NCBI GenBank assembly: GCA_020310875.1
Contig: CM035407.1
Coordinates: 89,848,632 to 89,912,631, forward strand
Reading direction: 5' to 3'
Length of the DNA: 64,000 bases
DNA from: Ceratopteris richardii
Taxonomy: Eukaryota > Streptophyta > Polypodiopsida > Polypodiales > Pteridaceae
Below are positions 11,002 through 20,914 of this stretch, piece after piece (position 1 is the first letter of the stretch; the number at the start of each line of letters is the position of its first letter). The notes beneath the pieces were generated by a model. That model had not been told where the DNA came from. It saw only the letters and a program-made list of their open reading frames with translations, and did not search any database. The translations under genes were made by a program, and so were the position numbers.

Positions 11002-11277
11002 GTCCTCTTAATTCTTTATGTCTTTCTGTAACTTCTCGAATTTAAACACTTTCCAACAAGAATGAAGTAAAAAACCCACAATGCATTCATAATTGTGTCA
11101 TTAATAAATTTAATTGGACCATCCAATGAACTTTTGTCAAACTCTCAAGAGGTTCAATACAACTGTGACCATCTTCCAGATGAAGATTGGCATAACTACA
11201 TACAATTTGTTAAAAAATAAATATTCCAACCTCGGTTGGCTTTACAATTGATTTCAATCTAAGACTCAAAAATTGAT

Positions 11278-13039
11278 TTAACCCTTTCTATCCTTTTTAG
11301 AGCCTTGCTTTCTCTGTTGCTTCTGTCCCTTTTTGGAGCTTTCAGCTTGACTCTTTATGTTGTTCATATGCTTTAGTGGTGAGTGAAGAGGAAGCCGTTT
11401 CTTTTTATCTTCAGACTGTTTTTTATCAGGTGGAGGGGGTGGAGGTGAGTCTGGATCATGTGGGCAGATTGCATGTTTCATGATATTATTTATTGCTCTC
11501 TCTCTGATCAAGATGATCCATGCATTTGGGTAGTCTGATAAATTCAATCCAGGACTGTAGAACCTTCTTTCCAAGAATCTTACAGCATTTGCAATCACTC
11601 TCCAGCCACATGATGTTGAGTCTCTCTGTAATGGCACATGAATTTGGTTGTATCCAAATTGCTTTTGTTCATTCATTTTAGCTATTCCTGGAAAATTCTG
11701 ATCAATATGCATCTTGAGAAGCTTTGTAGCACTGCATTGTAAAGTGAAAATCAAAACGGGGCATGGCTTTAAAATAGAGAACAACAAAATGTATAGTAAC
11801 TTACACTTTGCAATTCCCATGCTGTGATGGAAGAGAATTGAGGAAAAGAGCTTGATATGCACTGAAGTCCACAATAATCAAACTCCAATGGCCCCTGTCA
11901 ATGAGTTGCATGTAAATATACTTTCTTAAATGAAACAAATATGTTTCCAAAATGAAGATGAATACTTACTTTTCAATATATGGGTAAATTACACATTCTA
12001 CTTCTTCTGTAAAACCCCGTAGAAAGGACTTGGCATCTCCATGTTTATGCAAAAAACATTGTGTCACCAGAGGATCTAAAATAAATACTTTTCTTTGAAC
12101 CGCTTCCTCACATTGTTGAAGAAGAACCCTACAAATCAAGAAATAAAAATGTAGTTAAGGAACTAGAAAATTATGCAAAACAAAAGCATTTTAAGGCCTC
12201 TAGATATACCTGAGTGAAATGTTGACCACACTATCTGATATTTCAAGATGAAGCTCCCTCAACATTTTGTTATCTTCAGGTCTAATGTCAAGAAACAATT
12301 CACTTTGCCATGGCATTGCAACATTAACTATAACCTGCCCATCTCCTTTCTTGAGGAGCTCTTTATTTGCTTTCTGTAACTTTTGAATCTAGGTTAAGAT
12401 GGCACTTTCCTCTGTAAATAATCCCTGCTTTTTCCTCTCCTCCTCACTATTTGCTGCAGTTCTAGTCTCATGATCATGAGTGACTTGAGCGTTGATCTCT
12501 TCAATGACAACTGTTGTTTTAGGTGCTCGAGCTGGAGGTATATTTAAAATATCGAAGAATTTTTTGTCGTGGTGATCAATAGGAACCAGAGCTTTATCAA
12601 ACTTATATCTTATTCTTGAAACAATAACATAATCCTTCGCCATTAAAGTTACCCTATGAGAATGAGCAGCACATAAGTAGGCATCATTCATGAAATCAAT
12701 AGCAAAGTCCTCTGCAGCTTCTTGCAGGCATAGCAGTGCTTGAGTTTGCCACCTCACATTGACAAAGGATGAGGTCTTCATCAAAGAACAGAGGTTGGCT
12801 GAGATCTGCTTGACAACTCTCATAAATGGAAGTCTTGGGATCAACAATCCCACAGACTTTTGGGCTCTTCTAATTTCCCTCAAAGACTTAACATGGTAGT
12901 TGACCCTTTTTTTTGAAGGCTTGTCTGGCACATTGGCTTGAACCTTCTGGGAATTTTGCTCCTGGACATTTTCCCCTTGGGCATTCTTGTCCTGACCCTC
13001 AGGGTACAACTTCCTTGCTGTCTTTTTGGTTCTAGCCAT
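11278..13039 (-). CDS. Gene C: histone H3-like domain joined to Ulp1/C48-type cysteine protease
   Basis: Exons (minus): 13039-12210, 12128-11970, 11894-11805, 11731-11278. All have GT-AG borders and total 1533 nt, 511 codons with stop. Residues 1-10 are MARTKKTARK, the H3 tail with K4 and K9 kept and Q5 changed. Residues 51-150 follow the H3 core: LREIRRAQKS, LIPRLPFMRVVKQI, CLQEAAEDF, YLCAAHSHRVTLMAKD. Loop 1 is about 8 residues longer than in canonical H3. Codon 217 is an in-frame TAG (12389-12391). Reading on gives a Lys-rich coiled-coil-like stretch and a C48 protease domain with HW at 332-333, Q395 and C401 in LQRDSTSCGW; the usual Asp/Glu position reads Asn349 (FLNSL). The tail is Pro- then Lys/Gln-rich. 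Ulp1 proteases remove SUMO; H3 packages DNA. Whether both parts form one protein is uncertain because of the TAG. Confidence 0.75.
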
Positions 13040-13042
13040 ACT

Positions 13043-13988
13043 CTGCAAAAAATCAATCTTTAGGCAAGGAATTAGGAAAAGTGGAATATTCCACTGTCAA
13101 AACTTACTCTCTAAAAGCTATGATCAATGACTCTTTCCACTATCAGAGGCACGACCGATGCAAGCGATAACAGTCATCCGGAAATGCCCGGATGTCCCTG
13201 ATCGCTTGCATCGGTCGTCTTTAAATTAATCATCAAATATCAATAAATAATATCTTACAATGCAAAATACTCAATTATCACTAAGATAAAGATAATTGGA
13301 AAACTATAATCAATGACTCTTTCCACTATCAGAGGCACGACCGATGCAAGCGATAGCAGTCATCCGGAAATGCCCGGATGTCCTTGATCGCTTGCATCGG
13401 TCGTCTTCAAATTTATCATCAAATATCAATGAAATATATCTTACAATTCGAAATACTCAATTATCACTAAGAAAACGAGAATTGGAAAACTATAATGAAT
13501 GACTCTTTCCACTATCAGAGGCACGACCGATGCAAGCGATAGCAGTCATCCGGAAATGCTCGTATGTCCCTGATCGCTTGCATCGGTCGTCTTTAAATTT
13601 ATCATGAAATATCAATAAAATATATCTTACAATGCAAAATACTCAATTACCACTAAGAAAAAGATAATTGGAAAACTATAATCAATGACTCGTTCCACTA
13701 TAAGAGACACGACCGATCCAAGCGATAAGAGTTATCCGTAAATGCCCGGACGTCCCTCATCGCTTGCATCGGTCGTCCCTGAATTCATCATCATATTTCA
13801 ATAAATAGTAGTTAAAATAAAGGTAACAATGCGTTATACTCAAGCATAGCAAAGGAAACCAAAATTTGCAAGCTATGATCAAGGACTCGATGATATTAAA
13901 AAACATGACCGATCCAAGCGATTAGGGTTATCCAAAAATCTCGGATGTCCCTAATCGCTTGCATCGGTCGTGTCCACATTACCTTACG
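13043..13988 (-). other. Possible 5'-leader intron of gene C containing hairpins
   Basis: On the minus strand the gene C ATG is preceded, three bases away, by a strong acceptor (TTTTTTGCAG, ending at 13043). Candidate donors are GTAAGT near 13110 and GTAAGG near 13986; the latter motif recurs in the duplicated unit near 14597. If the far donor is used, five palindromes (13151-13971) would be intronic. No transcript evidence is available. Confidence 0.35.
13105..13971. repeat. Palindrome array B: 186-bp tandem satellite, 5 hairpins
   Basis: Palindromes start at 13151, 13337, 13523 and 13709, exactly 186 bp apart. A fifth is at 13905-13971. Arms are ACGACCGATGCAAGCGAT and its complement; some units have ATCC for ATGC in one arm. 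The inner part forms its own stem (CATCCGG with CCCGGATG in the first two units). The array lies immediately upstream of gene C, in the C-B divergent region. Confidence 0.9.
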
Positions 13989-14923
13989 TAGAGAGCGCTC
14001 TCTATAGAAATTGTGAAGTAGGCTAAAAACGTGGTGGCAATGGAACCTCGACGCTTGGCAAGTGTTGACAGAAAAAAATGAAGGAAATGAATAGGGAAGG
14101 TTAAATAGGTCCCAAAACTGAGTTGATTATTGTGCCACGTGGCATGCTCCGATTGGTCCACGTCAGATACCCGTTGCGAATTCCAACATCTTTTGCCACG
14201 TGGCATGATTTGATTGATCCACATCATCTATCCGTTGCATCGGGGAACGTACACTTTACCACGTGGCACTCTATGATTGGTCCACCTCATTCGACCGTTT
14301 CTTCCCTCCTCACTAGAGACACGACCGATCCAAGCAATAAGAGTCATCCGTAAATGCCCGGATGTCACTCATCGCTTGCATCGGTCGTCCCTGAATTCAT
14401 CATCATATTTCAATAAATAGAAGTTAAAATAAAGGTAACAATGCGTTATACTCAAGCAACACAAAAGAAACCAAAATTTGCAAGGTATGATCAAGGACTC
14501 GATGCTATTTAAAAATCATGACCGATCCAAGCGATTCGGGTTATCCAAAAATCTCGGATGTCCCTAATCGCTTGCACTGGTCGTGTCCACATTACCTTAC
14601 AAAGAGAGCGCTCTCTATAGAAATTGTGAAGTAGCCAAAAAACTTGGTGGCAATGGAACCTCCACGCTTGGCAAGTGTTGACAAAAAAAAAAAAGCAAAT
14701 GAATAGGGAAGCTTAAATAGGTCCCAAAACTGAGTTGACCGTTGTGCCACGTGGCATGCCCCGATTGGTCCACGTCAGATACCCGTTGCGAATTCCAACG
14801 TCTTTTGCCACGTGGCATGATTTGATTGATCCACGTCATCTATCCGTTGCATCGGGCAACGTACACGTTGCCACGTGGCACTCTGTGATTGGTCCACCTC
14901 ATTCGAACGTTTCTTCCCTCCTC
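13704..14923. repeat. 612-bp tandem duplication of the divergent promoter region
   Basis: 13704-14311 and 14316-14923 are close copies offset by 612-613 bp. Each contains two palindromes (13709, 13905; and 14321-14388, 14518-14584), a 14-bp perfect palindrome AGAGAGCGCTCTCT (13990-14003 and its copy) and a three-unit G-box block. The left copy has lost the plus-strand TATA box. Confidence 0.9.
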
Positions 14924-14934
14924 GCCTATAAATA
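14098..14934. promoter_or_regulatory. Duplicated bidirectional G-box promoter between genes C and B
   Basis: GCCACGTGGCA-type G-boxes lie at 14136, 14197 and 14260, and again at 14748, 14809 and 14872, spaced 61-63 bp. Most are followed by GATTGGTCCACGTCA-like CCAAT/ACGT motifs. A plus-strand TATAAATA at 14927-14934 serves gene B. Minus-strand TATTTAA boxes at about 14101 and 14714 could serve gene C. G-boxes bind bZIP/bHLH factors, often in light or ABA responses; that use here is inference. Confidence 0.6.
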
Positions 14935-15012
14935 CCTATTTCTTCACAAACTCAAACTTTCAACCTTCAGAGAATTTCTCACCTACATGTGTATTTTTCT
15001 TTCGTCGCCGAC

Positions 15013-15080
15013 ACGACCGATACAAGCAATTTTCGCCGTTTGACCTACGTTGACTCGCTCTAGTCGCTTGCATCGGTTGT
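15013..15080. repeat. Single palindrome in the gene B leader
   Basis: Arms like ACGACCGATACAAGCAAT and TCGCTTGCATCGGTTGT, more diverged than in the arrays. It lies between the TATA box (14927) and the ATG (15119) of gene B, so a transcript would carry a stable hairpin in its 5' UTR. Confidence 0.8.
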
Positions 15081-15118
15081 GTTCTCCTAATAGACATACA
15101 AGAGAAGCTGCAGCTTAG

Positions 15119-17887
15119 ATGGAGGTAATGAATGAGATCCTTGGTGTCTCTCCATCAGAGAAACTTCTTGATTTCATGGTTCAAGAGGGTTTAAGTGTAG
15201 ATTATTTTCCTGATGCAATGACCATATTCAACCCCGAAATTGATTTTGAAAAACTCTTAGAGAACTCGAAAAGTTTTCTTAAAGATGAGTGGGAGATTTT
15301 CTTGGGGTTGGTCGATGGGAGGATCCTTTCTATTTCTCAGAAAACCTATGTTCATCCTTACATCTTTGGGAAGGATCCAATAGATAGGGCTAAAATCACA
15401 AGAAAATGTAGAAGGATATCCCCTTTGCCAGGGAAGCTTGATTTATGCCCAGAGCATGAAAACGACTGCTGCTTGCTCCCTTTAAACATTGCTTTCTTGA
15501 TATGGCTTGATCATATCTTAGTTGAAAGGGAGGAAAATGTTCATGATGAAGACGAGCCTTGCTTAGAGCTGGCACTTGAGGCTAGCTCAAAAACTATGAA
15601 AGGTGTCATGGAGATTGTTGAGGAGATCAATCTCCAAGCAGAAGAAGAGCAGGTCAAAGATTTTGATGTGGCCACTTTTAAAGCAGAGACTGCAATAAGG
15701 GAGCCAAGTGAATAAGTTCAAGTGTCTGAGAAGTCCCTACTTCTCCCAAATCTACCTTTTTACTTTATCTCTGGGAAAGAGTTCATACCTCTATTTTACA
15801 TTCAAGAACTTTTCAATCTAAGGGAGGACTACTGTCTTGCAGCTATAGCTGAGGCAGAAGAAGTTGCAAGGAGATTCATCAATAAGAAAGGAGAAAGAAG
15901 AGAGGAATTTTTGCGTCTTGATTTGGATTTGTCTAATGAAGAATTCAAAGATTCATCACAAGCTCTTTCAAAATGCTTTGAGAAAGCTATCTCAGAGAAG
16001 CCAAAACTTGCTGATGAAGAGTTTGATGAGCATCAGAAGCAACTTGGAATATACTCGTTTGGACGTGGCTATTCATTCTTGGATGTCGCTGAGGACAAAG
16101 GAACAATTTGTATTGACTCAAAAGAGCTCATTGAGGAGGAAGATGAGGTCAAGGTATGTTGTTTGATATATTCTATCAATTAAAGTTTTTGTCCGAGATC
16201 TCTATTTTTAAGTGAGAAAATGACCACGACCGATGCAAGCGATACAACCTAACGGATAATCTCCGTTGGGCCTTATCGCTTGCATCGGTCGTGTTCGGAC
16301 TTGAAGAGGAAGATGAGGTCAAGTATGTAGTAAAATATATTCTCATGATTTAAAGGAAAAGGAGATGAGATGGGCTTGATGCAAAATCTCTATCTTGTGT
16401 CAGTTTGTCCAAGTTCTCCATTAGAAGTGTCAGAAGTCGATCACGACCGATGCAAGCGACAAGGCCCATCAGATATTTTCCGTCGGTCCTCATCGCTTGC
16501 ATCGGTCGTGTTTGGACTTTAGGAAGATGACGTCAAGGTATGCAGTTAACTATATTCTCAAGAACTTTAGGTTAAGTATATGAGATGGGACCAATGCAAA
16601 ATCTCTTTCATGTATCAGATTTGTCCAAGTTCTCCATTCGAAGTGTCAGAAATGGATCACGACCGATGCAAGCGATTAGGCCCATCGGATATTTTCCGCT
16701 GGGCCTCATCGCTTGCATCGGTCGTGTTTGGACTTGAGGAAGATGACGTCAAGGTATACAGTTAACTATGTTCTCAAGAACTTTAGGTTAAGGATATGCG
16801 ATGGGACCAATGCAAAATCTCTTTCTTGTATCAGATTTGTCCAAGTTCTCCATTCGAAGTGTCAGAAATGGATCACGACCGATGCAAGCGATTAAGCCCA
16901 TCGGATATTTTCCGTTGGGCCTCATCGCTTGCATCGGTCGTGTTTGGACTTTAGGAAGATGACATCAAGGTATACAGTTAACTATGTTCTCAAGATCTTT
17001 AGGTTAAGGATATGAGATGGGACCAATGCAAAATCTCTTTCTTGTATCAGATTTGTCCAAGTTCTCCATTTCAAGTGTCAGAAATGGATCACGACCGATG
17101 CAAGCGATTAGGCCCATCGGATATTTTCCGCTAGGCCTTATCGCTTGTATCGGTCGTGTCTAGGAGTTGCATGCAGCAATGATTATACATGTCTTGCTTG
17201 TGGGAATTCCCCTCATTTATCAAACATTAGATGTTTCTAGGCAGTTTGCAAATAGATATTGATGACGACCGATGCAAGCGATAACGACAATCTGAATTTC
17301 TCTGAAGACCCTTATCGCTTGCATCAGTCGTGTCTCTTGCTTTTCTTTCTAATAGTTTCAAGTTACTTCACATGTTTCCTTAAGTGTGCTTGCACTTCAT
17401 CTAACCATGTTTTTCATTTTTATCACAGTTAACTTTATTGGATGAAGACAATTACCTTGGCAGGGGCAAGGGAACAAGAAAAGCCTTAGAAGAGAAAGGA
17501 AAAGCAAAGGTGGATATTCATTCTATTATCCACTATCTTCCAAAGTTGAACCCAGCCACTTTTTGTGTTATTCACAAGCACTATAGTGAGGAGCCAGACT
17601 TTGCATTGTTCTGCTTGAGGACTCTATCAAAATACATGGGTTTTACTCCAATACCCTTTAATGCTTTCAGAGTTTTACTGCTTGAAAGAGCAACTGCATT
17701 CAGAATTTTTGGATATGCCCCTGGACTCAATGCTTCAAGGGCAGGGTACTTTCTTTGTTATTCAAGCTATGCAATGGCTGCAGGGGTGTCAGATTTAAAA
17801 AGCATTGCTGGATACAGGAGAAAAGAGTTCTTGAGATATAGAGGTGATTTGCCAGAGCCAAGCTCTTTCAAAAGGCTGAAGGAATGA
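15119..17887 (+). CDS. Gene B of the 12.8-kb transposon, unknown function (2 exons, one in-frame stop)
   Basis: Exon 1 is 15119-16153 and exon 2 is 17429-17887. The junctions GTCAAG|GTATGT and TATCACAG|TTA keep phase 0 and give 497 codons. An in-frame TAA at 15713-15715 (codon 199) interrupts exon 1, while clearly coding sequence continues on both sides. I recognise no domain. The N-terminal half is acidic, with a Cys/His-containing stretch (residues about 100-125: RKCRR, LCPEHENDCC). The middle is Glu-rich and helical. The C-terminal ~150 residues, with NPATFCVIHKHYSEEPDF and AFRIFGYAPGLNASRAGYF, are conserved in the second copy at 1468-1680. The intron carries palindrome array C. It is divergent from gene C and convergent with gene A. 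Confidence 0.6.
16154..17428. repeat. Palindrome array C: 216-bp tandem satellite inside the gene B intron, 6 hairpins
   Basis: Palindromes at 16443, 16659, 16875 and 17091 are exactly 216 bp apart. Flanking copies are at 16226-16292 and 17265-17331. The inner stem differs from arrays A and B but still pairs: AGGCCCA with TGGGCCT and CGGA with TCCG. The small apparent ORFs in this stretch are read through the repeats and are not genes. Confidence 0.9.
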
Positions 17888-18189
17888 CTTGATTTTTTCA
17901 AATTCTATATCTCAACAAATGTACATATACAGAAATTGCCCAATGTGATATAAGACATTGCAAATTTTTTTGGTGTAATTGTTATTGATTCTCTGGTCAA
18001 AGTCATCTGATGGTAGTAGACATATTTCTTTTCAAAGCATAATACATCATGAAATGTACATACATGACATCTTTTATTTCTCAAAGAAATAAAAGACATT
18101 GCAAATATTAAAGCTCTATTTGAAATGTGGTCTTTTTCAGTTTGTGATATTGATACATGATTTGTCTGGAGATAGCCATATCCTTCTGA

Positions 18190-20584
18190 TTATATTTGGC
18201 ATGAGGTCCTTTGTAATTGTCTTCTAAAGAACCAATCAAAAAGCTCTCTGAAGGCATTGCTCTTTGTTACTCCTCCTCCTTTCCTTGTACACCTAAAGAA
18301 GCTTGTCCTTGCTTGATAATGAGATTTTTCCATGCCTTGGGTGTTCCACATGGCAAGTGGTTCTTTTTCTGCAAAGAATGCACCATGCACAAGAAGAATA
18401 TGCTAGAAAGCAGAAGAATTTCATTAGATCTTTATTTCAATTAAAAATAAATAAATTGAATAAAATATCTTTGGAGCTCACCAAGTAGTATGTTATGTCT
18501 TTGGCACCCCATGCCTCTATGATGGTTTCTATAAGCTCTGTGGTCGCCTTTCTGAAATCTGTCACATAACTTTTTGATGTTACCTGCTGCCTCATGATCT
18601 TTAAAAGATTATCTAGTTTGACCCACACCTCCATTCTCTTTTTTGCTATTTCTGGTTTGCTTTTTACATTAGTCGTGACCTCACAAAATGTTTTCCATGA
18701 ATTCCACATGGCATTAAGTTGTTTGCCATCATGGTTGCTGAAGAATCTCCTTGCTTTTGCACCTCCCATTGAGACATCCTGTAAAACATCACCTGTATTT
18801 TGTGAAAGCTTTGGATCTTTTCTTAGATGAACATCACCACCATGAAACCCCATTTCTGAAAGAAGACATTCACATTTTTTTATGCATTCATCTGCAAGAG
18901 TTGTAGGCTTGATAGAATATGCATAATCCAAGTGAAGACGGACCAACTTGTCAATGATTCTTAACTGTGCATGTAGTGTACATATGTGTACATTTGTCAG
19001 TGCTATTGGAAGTATGGGATCCCAAATCATTGAAGAAGATGAGTAGTTACGAAGAATAACATTTTGTCTAGAAGGAGCCTCTTCACCCTCAGCTCTAGTA
19101 ATCCATCCATTTGTGCCTGGGCTTTGCATGCAGTACAAGCAAGGGTATTTAGAATTTGCTCCCCCACTTATACCAAACATGCATTTGAGTGTCTTTAGGT
19201 CTCCACTCAAATGCCACTCAACTTGAAAGTTTCCGTAGTCTTTGACATTCAACAATTCTCCTGCATGATGCCCTTGGATAACATTTGGAATGTTTGTCTG
19301 TGAGAATAACCATTTAAGTGTTTTATGGCTCTCAGATGGAACTTGAGCACAGCCAACCCACCATAACTCCATTTCTGATTGTACTTTGAGAGATGGAGTA
19401 TCCAATTTCCCAAGGCTATAGTCCAAAGCTTTGTTCATCAGTGCAATGCTTATTCTCTCCATCTTTTGATGTTTTTTAAGCTCAGCTTCATCAAGTTTGA
19501 TTACAAATTTCAATAGACCAGAACATTCATGCTCTTTTATATTATAGAACTGAACCATGTATGTTTGAAGTTTTATAACATCTATCCATATGTTGTTAAA
19601 TGCATTGTAAGTGAAATGTAACTTTTGTTTTCCTACTTCGTAAGGCATGTTACCGTGAATATGTTTATATTCACCAAATACTGATGTGATCTTCTTATTC
19701 AAGCAGAGCCGAAACTTTCCTACATGATGGGGTCTAGGCAATCCAAAACTTCTAACTTTGTTAAATTTTAAAAATTCACACCAAACTTTTGAAATTGCTC
19801 TATAACCTTTCCTACTCACTCCGACACTATCACAAATATTTTTAATTTGAGATGGTTCTAGTAAAAGATTCATTTCTGTCATGAGTTTTTGAAAAACAAA
19901 GCGTTTCAAGTATGTATTTTCATTTAGTTTCAATAGTCTTAAAACATCATTTTGACTCAAAATTTCATTACAGAAATGTATGCGCTCAAAACTGCTCGAC
20001 ATATTGAAACCTAACACATTTGTCACATGATCTCTAACAATTTTCATTCTTTTCTTTTTCTGGCCAGATTTTTCAGTCAAATCTAAAAAAGGTTTTACTC
20101 GTTTTGACCGCATTCTCAAACCTATAGGAGTTTCTTTCATTTTTTTAAAAGACTCTAACTGAGAAGATAAAGTGGATAATTTGTTTTCTAGCTCTCTCAT
20201 ATGTAAATTCTTCTGGTGTAGTGTGTTTTGTAAATAGTTTATGTATTGTACATAATTCCTTGAAATATCCCAGAGCCTTGAACAGTAGCCTCGTAAACCA
20301 TCCTCACCATCTCCCACAAATCTAATCAGATCATGAAGATTATGAAAAGGGGGGTACGTTCCAGTTTGTGGATCAATTGGATAAACAGATCCATCTGTCC
20401 ATATGTCGATATGTTTCTTGCCTTCCTTTCGCAATCCATCCACTTCAAGAGGATGAAGAGCCCTTCGAAATACGTTTCTTGTCGTCGCATACTCCTGACT
20501 AACTGCAATGTTGATATGGAACTTTTTACAATGATTTCGATTGTTTGAAAGCTCAGGGAGAGTATTTGGGTTAACGTTCTCCAT
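18190..20584 (-). CDS. Gene A: DDE transposase-like protein (771 aa, 2 exons)
   Basis: Exon 1 is 20584-18482 and exon 2 is 18402-18190. The donor is GTGAGC, the acceptor TTTCTAG, phase 0. The ATG follows a TATATAA box by ~108 bp. The N-terminal 200 residues include a coiled-coil-like stretch (about 118-150) and a basic KKKRMK cluster. Putative catalytic acids are D365 (KLDEAE), D462 (LSGDLKTL) and E726 (GMEKSHYQ). A CxxC (C482, C485) and an HxxxxH (H702, H707) probably bind zinc. D-to-CxxC distance is 20, His spacing 5, and last His to Glu 19. These are nearly the RAG1 core values (D708, C727, C730, H937, H942, E962). The block PILPIALTNVHICTLHAQLRI resembles a large uncharacterised transposase-like family I recall from invertebrates. 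Expected role: cutting and joining at the TIRs. Exon 2, which encodes the HxxxxH and Glu, is confirmed by the second copy. Confidence 0.75.
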
Positions 20585-20691
20585 GGTCTAGTATAAAAAA
20601 TGACCAGCAAGTGTCTAAAATGACGTGAAAGGGAGAAACAGGCTTGCTATGAAAAGTAGAGAAAAAAAGCGCAAAACGTGATCAGCACACA

Positions 20692-20698
20692 TTATATA
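20692..20698 (-). promoter_or_regulatory. TATA box of gene A
   Basis: TATATAA on the minus strand, about 108 bp upstream of the gene A ATG. Confidence 0.6.
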
Positions 20699-20914
20699 GG
20701 TCCGTGAACAAGAGGAAAATTCAACTTTTGAGGCATAAGATATCACACAAACTTCGAGGCGTAAGATATCACACAAACTTTTCATGATTATATGATACGA
20801 GTTTCTCTCTCTTCAAAATCTGCATAAGATACGTTTTAAATGAACTTACACGGAATTTCTTAAAGGATTTGACAACTTTAATCCAGATTAAGCACAACTA
20901 ATTGAAATCCTTAC

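Noticed and set aside
13979..15043. ORFs in the C-B intergenic region on both strands (76-102 codons)
   Set aside because: They run through duplicated promoter DNA, G-boxes and palindromes; nothing protein-like is conserved between frames.
16580..16895. 60-codon ORFs in the gene B intron
   Set aside because: They are readings of the 216-bp satellite unit.
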